Position numbers and translations under genes: made by a program. The notes beneath the pieces are model-generated. The model was not told the origin of the DNA. It made no database searches and saw only the letters and a list, made by a program, of their open reading frames with translations. A stretch of DNA of 55,762 nt from an uncultured Oscillospiraceae bacterium (GTDB lineage Bacteria > Bacillota > Clostridia > Oscillospirales > Oscillospiraceae), in NCBI GenBank assembly GCA_947623745.1, contig CANQHN010000019.1:1-55762 (forward strand), written 5' to 3'. Shown here piece after piece: positions 16,582 through 24,158 of the stretch (within the stretch, counting starts at the first letter, position 1; the number at the start of each line of letters is the position of its first letter).

Positions 16582-17610
16582 ATGGAATTGGAAACAACTG
16601 TGGCGCAGAGCATCCGGGTAATGGATGATAACGCGCGATACGACGCGGCGTGCAAGCGGCTGCTGTCAGAGAAAATCATCCTGGCGTGGATCATGCACGC
16701 TTGCGTAGAAGAATACAGCGGCTGTGATGTCAACGAGATCGCGGAGAAGTACATTGAGGGACAGCCGCAGATATCGGAGGTGCCGGTAGGCCCAGATGAG
16801 ACAAACGCGGCGGTGATCCATGGTATGGCCGGAGAGGACGTATCTTTGACAGAGGGCGTTGTAACCTATGATATTCGGTTTCTGGCCACCGCTCCAGTGT
16901 CCGGCGAGTTGATTCGGCTCATTATCAATGTAGAGGCCCAAAACGATTTCTATCCAGGCTATCCGCTGATCACCCGCGGCATATATTATTGCAGTCGGAT
17001 GATTTCCGCTCAGTATGGAACCGAGTTTACCGCCTCACGGTACGGACAGATCAAAAAGGTCTATTCGATCTGGATCTGTCTGGACCCGCCGGCAAACCGG
17101 GCAAATACCATTACGAGTTATTCTCTCGCGGAAAAGAACCTGGTGGGAGCTGTCCGGGAGCCGGTCAAAAATTATGACTTGATGACCGCTGTGATGATCT
17201 GTTTGGGACCATCTGCAGGGGAAGAAGACATCGGCATCCTAAAACTATTGGATACGCTCTTATCCTCTGAACTGGCAGCAGAAGAGAAGAAGAAAATTTT
17301 GTCACAAGATTTTGCGATTCCCATGACGCAGACCTTGGAAACGGAGGTATCTCTGATGTGTAATTTAAGCAAAGGCGTAGCGGAAAAAGCTATGAAGCAG
17401 GGTATGGAAAAAGGCATGGAGAAAGGTATGGAGAAAGGCATGGAGAAAGGTATGGAGAAAGGTATGGAGAAAGGCATCACAGAGGGAATCCTTGCCTCGA
17501 TTCGCAACCTGATGGACAGTATGAACTGGTCGGCGGAGCAAGCTATGAGTGTCCTAAAAGTGGCAGAGGGAGAACAGGCAAAGTATCTGACGCTCTTAGG
17601 GCGGCAGTAA
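16582..17610 (+). CDS. Rpn-family PD-(D/E)XK nuclease
   Basis: 342 residues from ATG 16582 (ACAGGAG 9 bases upstream); the longer frame reaches back into a gene remnant. NARYDAACKRLLSEKIILAWIM is the typical N-terminus of Rpn/PD-(D/E)XK-nuclease transposase proteins. Catalytic candidates are Asp97 (YDIRF) and Glu118-x-Gln120 (NVEAQND). The C-terminus has six MEKG repeats followed by a helix, a known feature of these proteins. Rpn proteins are DNA endonucleases linked to recombination and, recently, to phage defence. The last third of the gene is tandemly duplicated downstream. Confidence 0.85.
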   Translation: MELETTVAQSIRVMDDNARYDAACKRLLSEKIILAWIMHACVEEYSGCDVNEIAEKYIEGQPQISEVPVGPDETNAAVIHGMAGEDVSLTEGVVTYDIRFLATAPVSGELIRLIINVEAQNDFYPGYPLITRGIYYCSRMISAQYGTEFTASRYGQIKKVYSIWICLDPPANRANTITSYSLAEKNLVGAVREPVKNYDLMTAVMICLGPSAGEEDIGILKLLDTLLSSELAAEEKKKILSQDFAIPMTQTLETEVSLMCNLSKGVAEKAMKQGMEKGMEKGMEKGMEKGMEKGMEKGITEGILASIRNLMDSMNWSAEQAMSVLKVAEGEQAKYLTLLGRQ

Positions 17611-17646
17611 GAACAGATTGTTGGGTAGACCTTCTGGTTGCAAGTT

Positions 17647-17910
17647 TTTGCGATTCCCATGACGCAGACTTTGAAAACGGAGGTATCTCCGATGTGTAAT
17701 TTAAGCAAAGGCGTAGCGGAAAAAGCCATGAAGCAGGGCATGGAAAAAGGCATGGAGAAAGGTATGGAGAAAGGCATCACAGAGGGAATCCTTGCCTCGA
17801 TTCGCAACCTGATGGACAGTATGAACTGGTCGGTGGAGCAGGCTATGAATGTCCTGAAAGTGGCAGAGGGAGAACAGTCGAAGTATCTGACGCTCTTGGG
17901 GAGGCAGTAA
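17647..17910 (+). pseudogene. Duplicated 3' end of the Rpn gene
   Basis: Bases 17647 onward repeat 17311 onward at an offset of 336 bp, including the stop codon and about 40 bp beyond. The copy has three MEKG units instead of six (36 bp less). The frame lacks the nuclease domain, so it is either a remnant or a small orphan tail protein starting at an internal ATG (17692) behind GGAGG. Confidence 0.75.
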
Positions 17911-18041
17911 GAATAAATCGTTGGGTAAACCTTCTGGTTGCGTGATTTTGCCTTCCTCAAGGCACAAGGTCAGCTACATGATTGTAAGCAGATTAGATGG
18001 TGGTCCCCGCGCTTTGTGGGGCAAATCAAATTGATTGGTGA

Positions 18042-18077
18042 CCCGGCAGGCTGGAAATTGGTCTGCCGGGCCTTTTT
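18042..18077 (+). terminator. Intrinsic terminator inside the plus-strand arm
   Basis: CCCGGCAG (18042-18049) pairs with CTGCCGGG (18063-18070), followed by TTTTT (18073-18077). Genes resume on the same strand 50 bp later. Confidence 0.8.
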
Positions 18078-18127
18078 ATGCAATGAACAAAAATAATGAA
18101 ACGCAGTTGTGGAGGGATGAAATACCT

Positions 18128-18568
18128 ATGGCCAACTATTGCTGTACGATTCGGACGAATTACTTCCGAGTCAAGGACGAAGCGAAGTTCCGGGAGCTTA
18201 TGAGCCGCGCCTATGGGACGAAGGATTCTATCGAACTCTGGGAAGGAACCGATCCGCAAGGAAACAAAGTATTCGGCTTTGGCCTTGAAGGCAGTATCGC
18301 CGGGGTAAAGAACGCTCAATGCGACGGAGATGACGACCTTGACGAAACCGCATATGACGAATTCATCGATGGTCTGCAGAGATGTGTCGCGGATGATGAC
18401 GCGATTATCATCATGGAGGCTGGCCATGAGAAGCTGTGCTATGTGGTCGGTGCCGCAACTATTATCACCAGCAAGGAGTATGAGTATATGAGTATCACCG
18501 ACCTTGCGATGGGAAAGGCTGCGGAGATGCTTGGCGCCCCTGCGTGGACAACCACGTGCGATTACTGA
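18128..18568 (+). CDS. Unknown acidic protein
   Basis: 146 residues from ATG 18128, with GGAGGG about 11 bases upstream. Contains IRTNYFRVKDEAKFRELM, which suggests a small alpha-beta fold, and an acidic stretch DGDDDLDETAYDEF; the C-terminal part has hydrophobic MEAGHEKLCYVVGAATIIT. Proteins with this arrangement occur widely as unnamed accessory genes in clostridial elements. No function assigned. Confidence 0.6.
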   Translation: MANYCCTIRTNYFRVKDEAKFRELMSRAYGTKDSIELWEGTDPQGNKVFGFGLEGSIAGVKNAQCDGDDDLDETAYDEFIDGLQRCVADDDAIIIMEAGHEKLCYVVGAATIITSKEYEYMSITDLAMGKAAEMLGAPAWTTTCDY

Positions 18569-18624
18569 GCATGACGAATAGACCTGCGCTTCGAAATATG
18601 AACTTAGGATAGGAGAAATCTGAT

Positions 18625-19029
18625 TTGAACGACAAACAGCGAAAGTATTATACGGTCACGGAACTGCTGGATGCGGCGCTTGCCCAGGCAAAGGAAGACC
18701 CAAGGTATCGGGAATCGCTGCAGGATTGTGTTCTGGACTATGAGCTGGTCAGTCATGCCGTGAAATATGACCGGCTGACCAAGTGCGAATTTGATCCAGT
18801 CGGTCTTGTCAGGTACGGCGGCAATGAGGGCATCTACGGCTCCATCGTTCTGTACGGCAGCTGGGCGGAGGGTGTTGATACAGACCCCTACACCAGCAGG
18901 GTGAATGTCTATACCTTGAAAACGCTGGACACGTCCAAGGAGGCGTATCTGGGAATGGCTATGCTTGTCAACCTGATTGCCTATTACATGGATCAGGTCA
19001 TGCGGGCCAACCTGGACCGGTTTGACTGA
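18625..19029 (+). CDS. Unknown 134-residue protein, intact copy of the 16336 remnant
   Basis: Starts at TTG 18625 with AGGAG 10 bases upstream. The N-terminus (QRKYYTVTELLDAALAQA) is the parental sequence of the broken copy at 16336. The remainder has GGNEGIYGSIVLYGSWAEG and a hydrophobic helix near the C-terminus (YLGMAMLVNLIAYYM). Family not recognised. The next gene follows within 12 bp. Confidence 0.6.
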   Translation: MNDKQRKYYTVTELLDAALAQAKEDPRYRESLQDCVLDYELVSHAVKYDRLTKCEFDPVGLVRYGGNEGIYGSIVLYGSWAEGVDTDPYTSRVNVYTLKTLDTSKEAYLGMAMLVNLIAYYMDQVMRANLDRFD

Positions 19030-19040
19030 GGAGGATGAAT

Positions 19041-19250
19041 ATGTGCCACAACGTTACGCAAAACGCCGACGCGCAAATGGAGGAGTATTTTGAATACCTG
19101 GATCAGCTCCGGGAATCCGGCGTCACCAATATGTTTGGCGCTGTCCCCTATCTGCAGGCGGAATTCCCGGAGTTGTCCTCTGACCGGGCGCGGGCCTCTC
19201 AGGTCCTCCAGCTCTGGATGCAGGGGCGCCGGGGCCAGGAGGAGCAGTGA
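19041..19250 (+). CDS. Small helical unknown protein
   Basis: 69 residues from ATG 19041; GAGGAGG lies 6 bases upstream, too close for the alternative ATG at 19035. Its pattern YLQAEFPELSSDRARASQVLQLW resembles a small helix-turn-helix-like fold, compatible with a regulator, but this is not firm. The stop overlaps the start of the acetyltransferase gene by one base. Confidence 0.6.
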   Translation: MCHNVTQNADAQMEEYFEYLDQLRESGVTNMFGAVPYLQAEFPELSSDRARASQVLQLWMQGRRGQEEQ

Positions 19251-20095
19251 TGCCGGCAGTATGTGCGCCACACCATATGTTTTTGGCAAAGCTCGACGGC
19301 CGTTCCTACCGCTGCTCCGAGCTGATGGATGATGCCGCCTTTGAGGAACTGATGGACCGGCTCCGCTGGCGGATGCCCTACAACCTGCGTGCGTTCCATT
19401 GCAGCGATCCGAGATGGGCGGCGGAGAATCCTGTGTTGAAGGCCGCTCCCAGCCTGCCCGTGGATATCCGCGGCCTACTGAGCGCCGCGCCTCAACAGCC
19501 CATACGGCTGAAAGACAAGCGGCGGCGGCAGACCATGGCCGTGCGGTATAAGTGTGGAGACTATGTGCTCACGGATACGGAGGATGGCTATGGCCGCCTC
19601 TACCGTGTGGACGGTGCTGTCTCCAGCCTGGTAGCCCAGCTGAGAGCGGAACCGATTACGCTCCAGGAGGCCAGCGCCTACATCGACCGGCACCACCGGC
19701 ACAACGCCGGCCCCAGGTTCCACAAGTTCTCCGTCTGTCTGCGGGTGGACGGAGAGCCGGAGCCTGTGGGCGTGGCCGTGGCCAGCATCCCAAAGTCCCG
19801 CCATCAGATGGACGGCGAGACCCTGGAAATCAACCGCTGCTGTGCGGACCCGCGATATGCCGGTGTATGCAGCAACCTCTATGCCCGGGCCATACGGATT
19901 GGGCGTGAGATGGGCTACCGGCGGTTCCTGACCTATACTCTCCCCGAGGAAAGCGGCAGCAGTCTGCGGGCCGTGGGGTTCCGACCGGACGGCGTGACTA
20001 TTGCGTCCAAGGGCTGGGACTGCCCCTCGCGGCCCCGCAGCACAAACCGCTATCCGGAGGGCGAGAAGATCCGCTGGATATTCTACGCGCAATAA
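19250..20095 (+). CDS. XF1762-type GNAT N-acetyltransferase
   Basis: 281 residues from ATG 19250 (TGATG overlap). The C-terminal half matches the XF1762 family: EASAYIDRHHRHN, GVAVASIPKSR, LEINRCCADPRYAGVCSNLYARAI, MGYRRFLTYTLPEESGSSLRAVGF, then a WDCPSRPR tail. This is a GNAT fold using acetyl-CoA; substrates are unknown. XF1762 genes are common on phages and plasmids. The N-terminal 110 residues are an extra domain not seen in the short members. A decayed copy of the C-terminal part lies at 21040-21130. Confidence 0.8.
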   Translation: MPAVCAPHHMFLAKLDGRSYRCSELMDDAAFEELMDRLRWRMPYNLRAFHCSDPRWAAENPVLKAAPSLPVDIRGLLSAAPQQPIRLKDKRRRQTMAVRYKCGDYVLTDTEDGYGRLYRVDGAVSSLVAQLRAEPITLQEASAYIDRHHRHNAGPRFHKFSVCLRVDGEPEPVGVAVASIPKSRHQMDGETLEINRCCADPRYAGVCSNLYARAIRIGREMGYRRFLTYTLPEESGSSLRAVGFRPDGVTIASKGWDCPSRPRSTNRYPEGEKIRWIFYAQ

Positions 20096-20118
20096 TATTG
20101 TATTGAAGGAGTATCAAC

Positions 20119-20673
20119 ATGAGTGACGTCAATTATCTGCTGTTCTTCAAAGGGGACAGCGACAGCGGCGGGGCTGAGGCTTCGGTTCGGGGATTTTACT
20201 CGATCGATGCCGCCCGCGCAGCCATGCGGGAAGCGTATGAGAAAATGGCGGAGGCCGTGAGGCTCCCGGCGCCTTTGGGCGCGTACTGTGACCGGTATAC
20301 GGTCAAAATGAGGAACTGTATCAAGCTGGCGTACAGAGGGGATCAATTCCTCTGGGAGATCATCGAGGCGGTGCCGGAGGACAGAGAACACGCTGCCGTC
20401 GCCGCAGACCTCAGTGGGAACCACAACTGGCATCCGGCGACATACACCGTGACGATCAAGGACCTGGTTACACAAGCCACAAGCGTGTTTTCGATGGACG
20501 CCTACAGCATCTTCTGCGCTATAGATACTGCGGAGGAAAGATATGAGCGTGCGATGTCGAAGGAACGGTACTTCGAAGCAGGAAAGTGCTTGATTATGGC
20601 GCAGGACAGTGAGACTGGGGAAAAGACCGAGTGGAAAGAGTTTTACCCCAACAGGAAAGGCGGGCTTTCGTGA
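20119..20673 (+). CDS. Unknown two-module protein with DpnD/PcfM-like C-terminus
   Basis: 184 residues with GAAGGAG before the ATG. The N-terminal half parallels the 10291 protein (AARAAMREAYEKM and a following aromatic segment). The C-terminal half (TYTVTIKDLVTQATSVFSMDAYSIFCAIDTAEERY, then KTEWKEF) parallels the 22010 protein and the DpnD/PcfM domain. It therefore looks like a fusion of two modules that also exist singly in this element. Function unknown. Confidence 0.65.
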   Translation: MSDVNYLLFFKGDSDSGGAEASVRGFYSIDAARAAMREAYEKMAEAVRLPAPLGAYCDRYTVKMRNCIKLAYRGDQFLWEIIEAVPEDREHAAVAADLSGNHNWHPATYTVTIKDLVTQATSVFSMDAYSIFCAIDTAEERYERAMSKERYFEAGKCLIMAQDSETGEKTEWKEFYPNRKGGLS

Positions 20674-20981
20674 TGGGAACGCTTTATGATGATTTGAACG
20701 ACAGCGGTCGCAGTGTGCAGCCTGGCGGTGCCCTGGTTCGTGTTTCTGGCGACCCCGGCAATCCGGTCATATCCGCCCTGCTGAAACTGCGAGCGGCCAG
20801 GCCAGAGAAACTGAAGGGATCGATCCAGGTCATCCCCGCGGATGGGAAGAAGCTGCGTATCACCAAAGCGCCGCGGTTTCGGCAGCCATACAGGCAGGCC
20901 CTGGACGATCTCAGCCAGTTTTTGCAGGACAACGGCTGCGAGGCGGCCAGCAAGTATCTGGACTGCGTCTATGATTTGTAA
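20673..20981 (+). CDS. Small unknown protein coupled to the 20119 gene
   Basis: 102 residues; the ATG at 20673 shares one base with the previous TGA, so translation is coupled. Basic centre (KLRAARPEKLKGSIQ, KKLRITKAPRFRQPYRQAL) and an amphipathic C-terminal helix. No family recognised. Confidence 0.55.
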   Translation: MGTLYDDLNDSGRSVQPGGALVRVSGDPGNPVISALLKLRAARPEKLKGSIQVIPADGKKLRITKAPRFRQPYRQALDDLSQFLQDNGCEAASKYLDCVYDL

Positions 20982-21039
20982 TCGGAAGTACACTCATAAT
21001 GGAGAAAAGCACATTGTGCCTGCTATTGGTAAGGCTGTA

Positions 21040-21130
21040 CCAACAGGGCGAGTAGAGTGCAGCAGCAGTTTGCAGGCAGTAGGTTTCGTCCAGGCGACGT
21101 AACTATAGTAACCGGGTGCTGGGGCATTTG
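21040..21130 (+). pseudogene. Remnant of an XF1762-type acetyltransferase gene
   Basis: Bases 21050-21120 resemble 19955-20015: SSLQAVGF is followed, after a one-base shift, by RPGDVTIV, matching SSLRAVGFRPDGVTIA of the intact gene. The rest of 20982-21301 has no gene I can support. Confidence 0.6.
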
Positions 21131-21301
21131 TCCCCGGAGAACAAGCTGTCATCCAGAGAGTGAGAAGTTTTAAGGATTTGCCAGATTCAGGCGAAGAAGA
21201 ACAGTCAAAATGCGCATATCGATTCTCAAGAGGTTTATCTTGCAAATGGAATCATTCTATGATAAAGTTAAATCAAACAGAGTCGCAAAGGAGACGTTGA
21301 T

Positions 21302-21592
21302 ATTAACGATATTTTGAAGTTTGAATGGGACGAGGACAAGAATCGTATCAACAGGCTGAAACACGGGATTGACTTCAATACTGCTATCCATGTGTTTGAT
21401 GATGAGAACCGTATCGAAATCTACGATTATGAACATAGTATAGATGAGGATAGGTACAATACGATTGGCCTCGTTCATGATATTCTGTTTGTCGTATATA
21501 CTGAGCGCAAGGACAGCTTGAGGATCATCTCGGCCAGACTGGCTACAGCGGCGGAAAGGAGGCTCTACTATGACGGTTACAGTGACATATAA
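21302..21592 (+). CDS. brnT: BrnT-family toxin
   Basis: FEWDEDKNRINRLKHGIDFNTAIHVFDD, then RYNTIGLVHDILFVVYTER and RIISARLATAAERRLYY are classic BrnT, an RNase-like toxin that inhibits translation and is neutralised by BrnA. The first usual start codon is TTG 21314, but AAAGGAG (21287-21293) is 20 bases from it. In-frame codons upstream read INDILKFEWD, as BrnT proteins usually begin, so the start is probably ATT at 21302, 8 bases from the ribosome site. With that start the protein has 96 residues. The antitoxin gene overlaps its 3' end by 23 bp. Confidence 0.85.
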   Translation: MNDILKFEWDEDKNRINRLKHGIDFNTAIHVFDDENRIEIYDYEHSIDEDRYNTIGLVHDILFVVYTERKDSLRIISARLATAAERRLYYDGYSDI

Positions 21593-21755
21593 AAAGGGAA
21601 TGAAACTGACGAAAGAACAGATTGCAGAAATTGAAGCGGCGAAGGAAAAACCTATTGTCTTTGATGAGGACTCGCCGGAACTGACGCCGGCAATGGAGAA
21701 GGCATTTCTGTTGGCTGCCAGGAGTCGAAACAGGTATAAGAGGAAATCCTCGTAA
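21570..21755 (+). CDS. brnA: BrnA-type antitoxin
   Basis: 61 residues. Residues 30-50 (VFDEDSPELTPAMEKAFLLAAR) show the FDEDxPELTPxM signature found in short BrnA-like partners of BrnT. It is shorter than BrnA proteins with a full ribbon-helix-helix DNA-binding domain, so it may lack repressor activity. It begins inside brnT, consistent with a coupled toxin-antitoxin operon. Confidence 0.75.
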   Translation: MTVTVTYKKGMKLTKEQIAEIEAAKEKPIVFDEDSPELTPAMEKAFLLAARSRNRYKRKSS

Positions 21756-21937
21756 GTCTAATGCAAGCCTGTAGCACGCTGGATTGTAACATCCGTGCGG
21801 TAACCAACGCGATAGGCACCTGCAGCATTTTGACAGTCGGAGATGTGGCCCTTGAGCGAATCATCCCACTGACGATTGCTTTCCCCAACAAGTACACTTC
21901 CTATGCTTTGCGGCATTTTGCCGTAATTTGAACAGAC
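21756..21937. other. Intergenic, no gene seen
   Basis: No reading frame with a ribosome site and no promoter that I can support lies between the BrnA gene and the terminator at 21938. Confidence 0.4.
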
Positions 21938-21988
21938 GCCCGGAGGATGTGTCCGCTTATGCGGAAACGCCCTCTGGGCTATTTTTTT
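21938..21988 (+). terminator. Intrinsic terminator inside the plus-strand arm
   Basis: GCCCGGAGG (21938-21946) pairs with CCCTCTGGGC (21970-21979) with a nested hairpin TCCGC-TTAT-GCGGA, followed by seven T residues. The ribosome site of the next gene begins only a few bases later. Confidence 0.8.
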
Positions 21989-22009
21989 ATTGAGGAGGAA
22001 AAAGCGAAT

Positions 22010-22279
22010 ATGAGCGATGCAAAGTATACCCGGCAATATACCGAAGCCAATATGGAGGGCGCCTGTGTGAACGGGCTGCGGCAATATCTTGTGACGATCG
22101 AGGAGCACATTTCTCAGGAGTTTTCCATTCAGGCTGAGGATATCGACCAAGCGATGGATAAGGCCAAGGGAGCATACTGCCGCGGACAGTTGGTCGTGCA
22201 GCCCTCCGCCCCCGTCGCCAGGCTCATGATGGCCCGGAGCGAGGACACCAAAGAGGAAACCGAGTGGAAGGAGTTTTGA
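22010..22279 (+). CDS. DpnD/PcfM-like small protein
   Basis: 89 residues from ATG 22010 behind GAGGAGG. RQYLVTIEEHISQEFSIQAEDIDQAMDKAKGAYCRGQLVV fits the DpnD/PcfM C-terminal domain, a short beta-beta-alpha unit encoded on conjugative and restriction-linked loci. Its end TEWKEF is shared with the 20119 protein, so these are paralogues. Role unknown. Confidence 0.65.
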   Translation: MSDAKYTRQYTEANMEGACVNGLRQYLVTIEEHISQEFSIQAEDIDQAMDKAKGAYCRGQLVVQPSAPVARLMMARSEDTKEETEWKEF

Positions 22280-22327
22280 CGCGGCGGCGAGGGCAGCCAG
22301 AAACAGAACAATATAATGGAGGACAAC

Positions 22328-23230
22328 ATGGATCTGTTAGAAAAGTTCGGGACTGTCGCAGTTGAGGCAGTAAACCGCATCAGTCCCGCAGACAAAGATT
22401 TCTGTGAGAAGCACCAGGCGGCATACGAGACCGCTAAGCAGGCATTTCAGGAACTGGCTTTTTTCTGGGAAGATATGATCTCAGCGCAGAAGGAACTGTT
22501 GGGTGGATGCTCAGAGAACACCAATCATTACATGTTGTATCTGTCTTCAAAGGGACGCGGCTCTATCAACCTGTCGGCTGAAAACATCGAATCGCATATA
22601 AAATCACTCCATTCGATGTTTATCAGCACCATCGTCCATTACTTTAATTCGGCCTACAATGTGACAGTCCCCTGTGAGACAGTAGAGGCCAATCTGCTGC
22701 CGGGAGAGCCGGACTTTTACAACAAAGATGCCTGGCAGAAATACCATGAGCAAATGCAGGCGCTTACGGTCCGATATCAGGATGTTGTGGAGCAAATCAT
22801 CCTGCGGCTTGATGGGCGTAATTTTGCGGAGCAGGCATTTTATGAGCTGGCGAAAAAATGCCATAACGCAGCGTGGAACACATACCAGGAGAAGGCCGAG
22901 TATGAGCGAAATAAAAATGTGATCCGATTCAGTGGCTACAAATGCAGGTGTTCGGCCCGGTATGACGGCGAAGAATGGACGCTTCAAGACGACATGAAGA
23001 ATATCCTGAGCGGCGCCGCCCATTTTGAGACCGGCAGTTATCAGTTGTTTCCGGTAGGCTTCTCTGAGTTGTTGGGTTGGAGGGGGGCAAGCGTCAGCGT
23101 GCATGAGTTCCCCACCTGCGAAAAGGTGCTCCAGCTGAAGATGTTCAAGAATGGCCGGGTGGATCTCAAATTTGCATCCGAATCTTTGGCCGAGGAATTT
23201 GCAAATAAGTATCTGGGCACGGTCTGCTGA
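22328..23230 (+). CDS. Unknown protein, first of a paralogous pair
   Basis: 300 residues from ATG 22328 (GGAGG 6 bases upstream). It is paralogous to the next gene along its whole length: both begin MD-L-KF, contain ISPADKDFCEKHQAAYETA / ITEADRKFCQEQQAIYQDA, a D-MKN-L-G-AHFETG block, and end MFKNGR-D--F-SE--A--F---YLG. Helical, soluble. The duplication and the strong conservation of ends suggest subunits of one assembly or an adaptable recognition protein, but no family is recognised. Confidence 0.65.
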   Translation: MDLLEKFGTVAVEAVNRISPADKDFCEKHQAAYETAKQAFQELAFFWEDMISAQKELLGGCSENTNHYMLYLSSKGRGSINLSAENIESHIKSLHSMFISTIVHYFNSAYNVTVPCETVEANLLPGEPDFYNKDAWQKYHEQMQALTVRYQDVVEQIILRLDGRNFAEQAFYELAKKCHNAAWNTYQEKAEYERNKNVIRFSGYKCRCSARYDGEEWTLQDDMKNILSGAAHFETGSYQLFPVGFSELLGWRGASVSVHEFPTCEKVLQLKMFKNGRVDLKFASESLAEEFANKYLGTVC

Positions 23231-23249
23231 CAGGACCGGGAGGTGCAGC

Positions 23250-24149
23250 ATGGATTTTTTGAAGAAATTCGATGCGGTCGAGATTTGTGCCGATGACCGC
23301 ATTACCGAGGCAGACCGAAAATTCTGCCAGGAACAACAGGCTATATATCAGGACGCCGTAGAGGGCTTTTATCAAATCGCCAAGCTGTGGATGGATATGT
23401 GCAGCCGGCAAAAGAACGCCTTATCAGACCCGCAGAGCTATGATAGAACGTGGAAACAGAAATATCTTGTGTCCGGCTGGTGGCCTGATATGACCGTAAA
23501 GAATATCATAAGGCATATTTTGCGGTTGCACAGCACTTTTATTGACACGATAGTTTCCTACCTGAATACGACCTATCATCTTTCATTGGGGAATTATGAA
23601 GTTGAGCGGGAGCTTCTCCCGGAGGAACCGGATTTTGTTAAAACGGAGGATGCCGTTGACTGGTCCGCATTTCCACCTGCCGTTCTTCGCTATGAGGACA
23701 TGATAGATTTGATCCTGGCGGGGTTCAATGGCCGGACATTTGCTGAACAGGGCCCCTATGAGATGTTAGAAGGCTGCCGTCACATGGCCTGGGATGAAAG
23801 CACTCACACCGCGAATTATGAGCTGAAGAAATCCACCGTAAAGTTTGTGCGCGGCGCCTGCGACTATGGATATTACCACCGCCATGAACAGTGGCATATA
23901 GAGGACAGGATGAAGAACGTCCTGAAGGGACTTGCCCACTTTGAAACCGGCGAGCTTGGCAAATATCCGGCGGAAATTGAAGAACTTATATCTGACCGGT
24001 CTTATCTGTGGTATGACCTCTATGAGTTTTCGGACAGCAAGAAGCTGGAGCGGGTCAAAATGTTCAAAAACGGCAGAATGGATATCCGATTCACCAGCGA
24101 AAGCTATGCCAGACAGTTCGTGTCCGAGTACCTTGGCGCATCAAAATAG
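23250..24149 (+). CDS. Unknown protein, second of a paralogous pair
   Basis: 299 residues from ATG 23250, with GGGAGG 7 bases upstream and 19 bp after the previous stop. Shares the N-terminal, central (RMKNVLKGLAHFETG) and C-terminal blocks with the 22328 protein, while the middle sections have diverged strongly. It lies 9 bp before the methylase-helicase gene, so the pair may work with that enzyme; this is inference from order. Confidence 0.65.
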   Translation: MDFLKKFDAVEICADDRITEADRKFCQEQQAIYQDAVEGFYQIAKLWMDMCSRQKNALSDPQSYDRTWKQKYLVSGWWPDMTVKNIIRHILRLHSTFIDTIVSYLNTTYHLSLGNYEVERELLPEEPDFVKTEDAVDWSAFPPAVLRYEDMIDLILAGFNGRTFAEQGPYEMLEGCRHMAWDESTHTANYELKKSTVKFVRGACDYGYYHRHEQWHIEDRMKNVLKGLAHFETGELGKYPAEIEELISDRSYLWYDLYEFSDSKKLERVKMFKNGRMDIRFTSESYARQFVSEYLGASK

Positions 24150-24158
24150 GAGGCAGTT

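Noticed and set aside
17400-17473. 12-bp repeats as a CRISPR-like array
   Set aside because: Repeats are coding (MEKG units), have no spacers, and are typical of Rpn-type protein tails.
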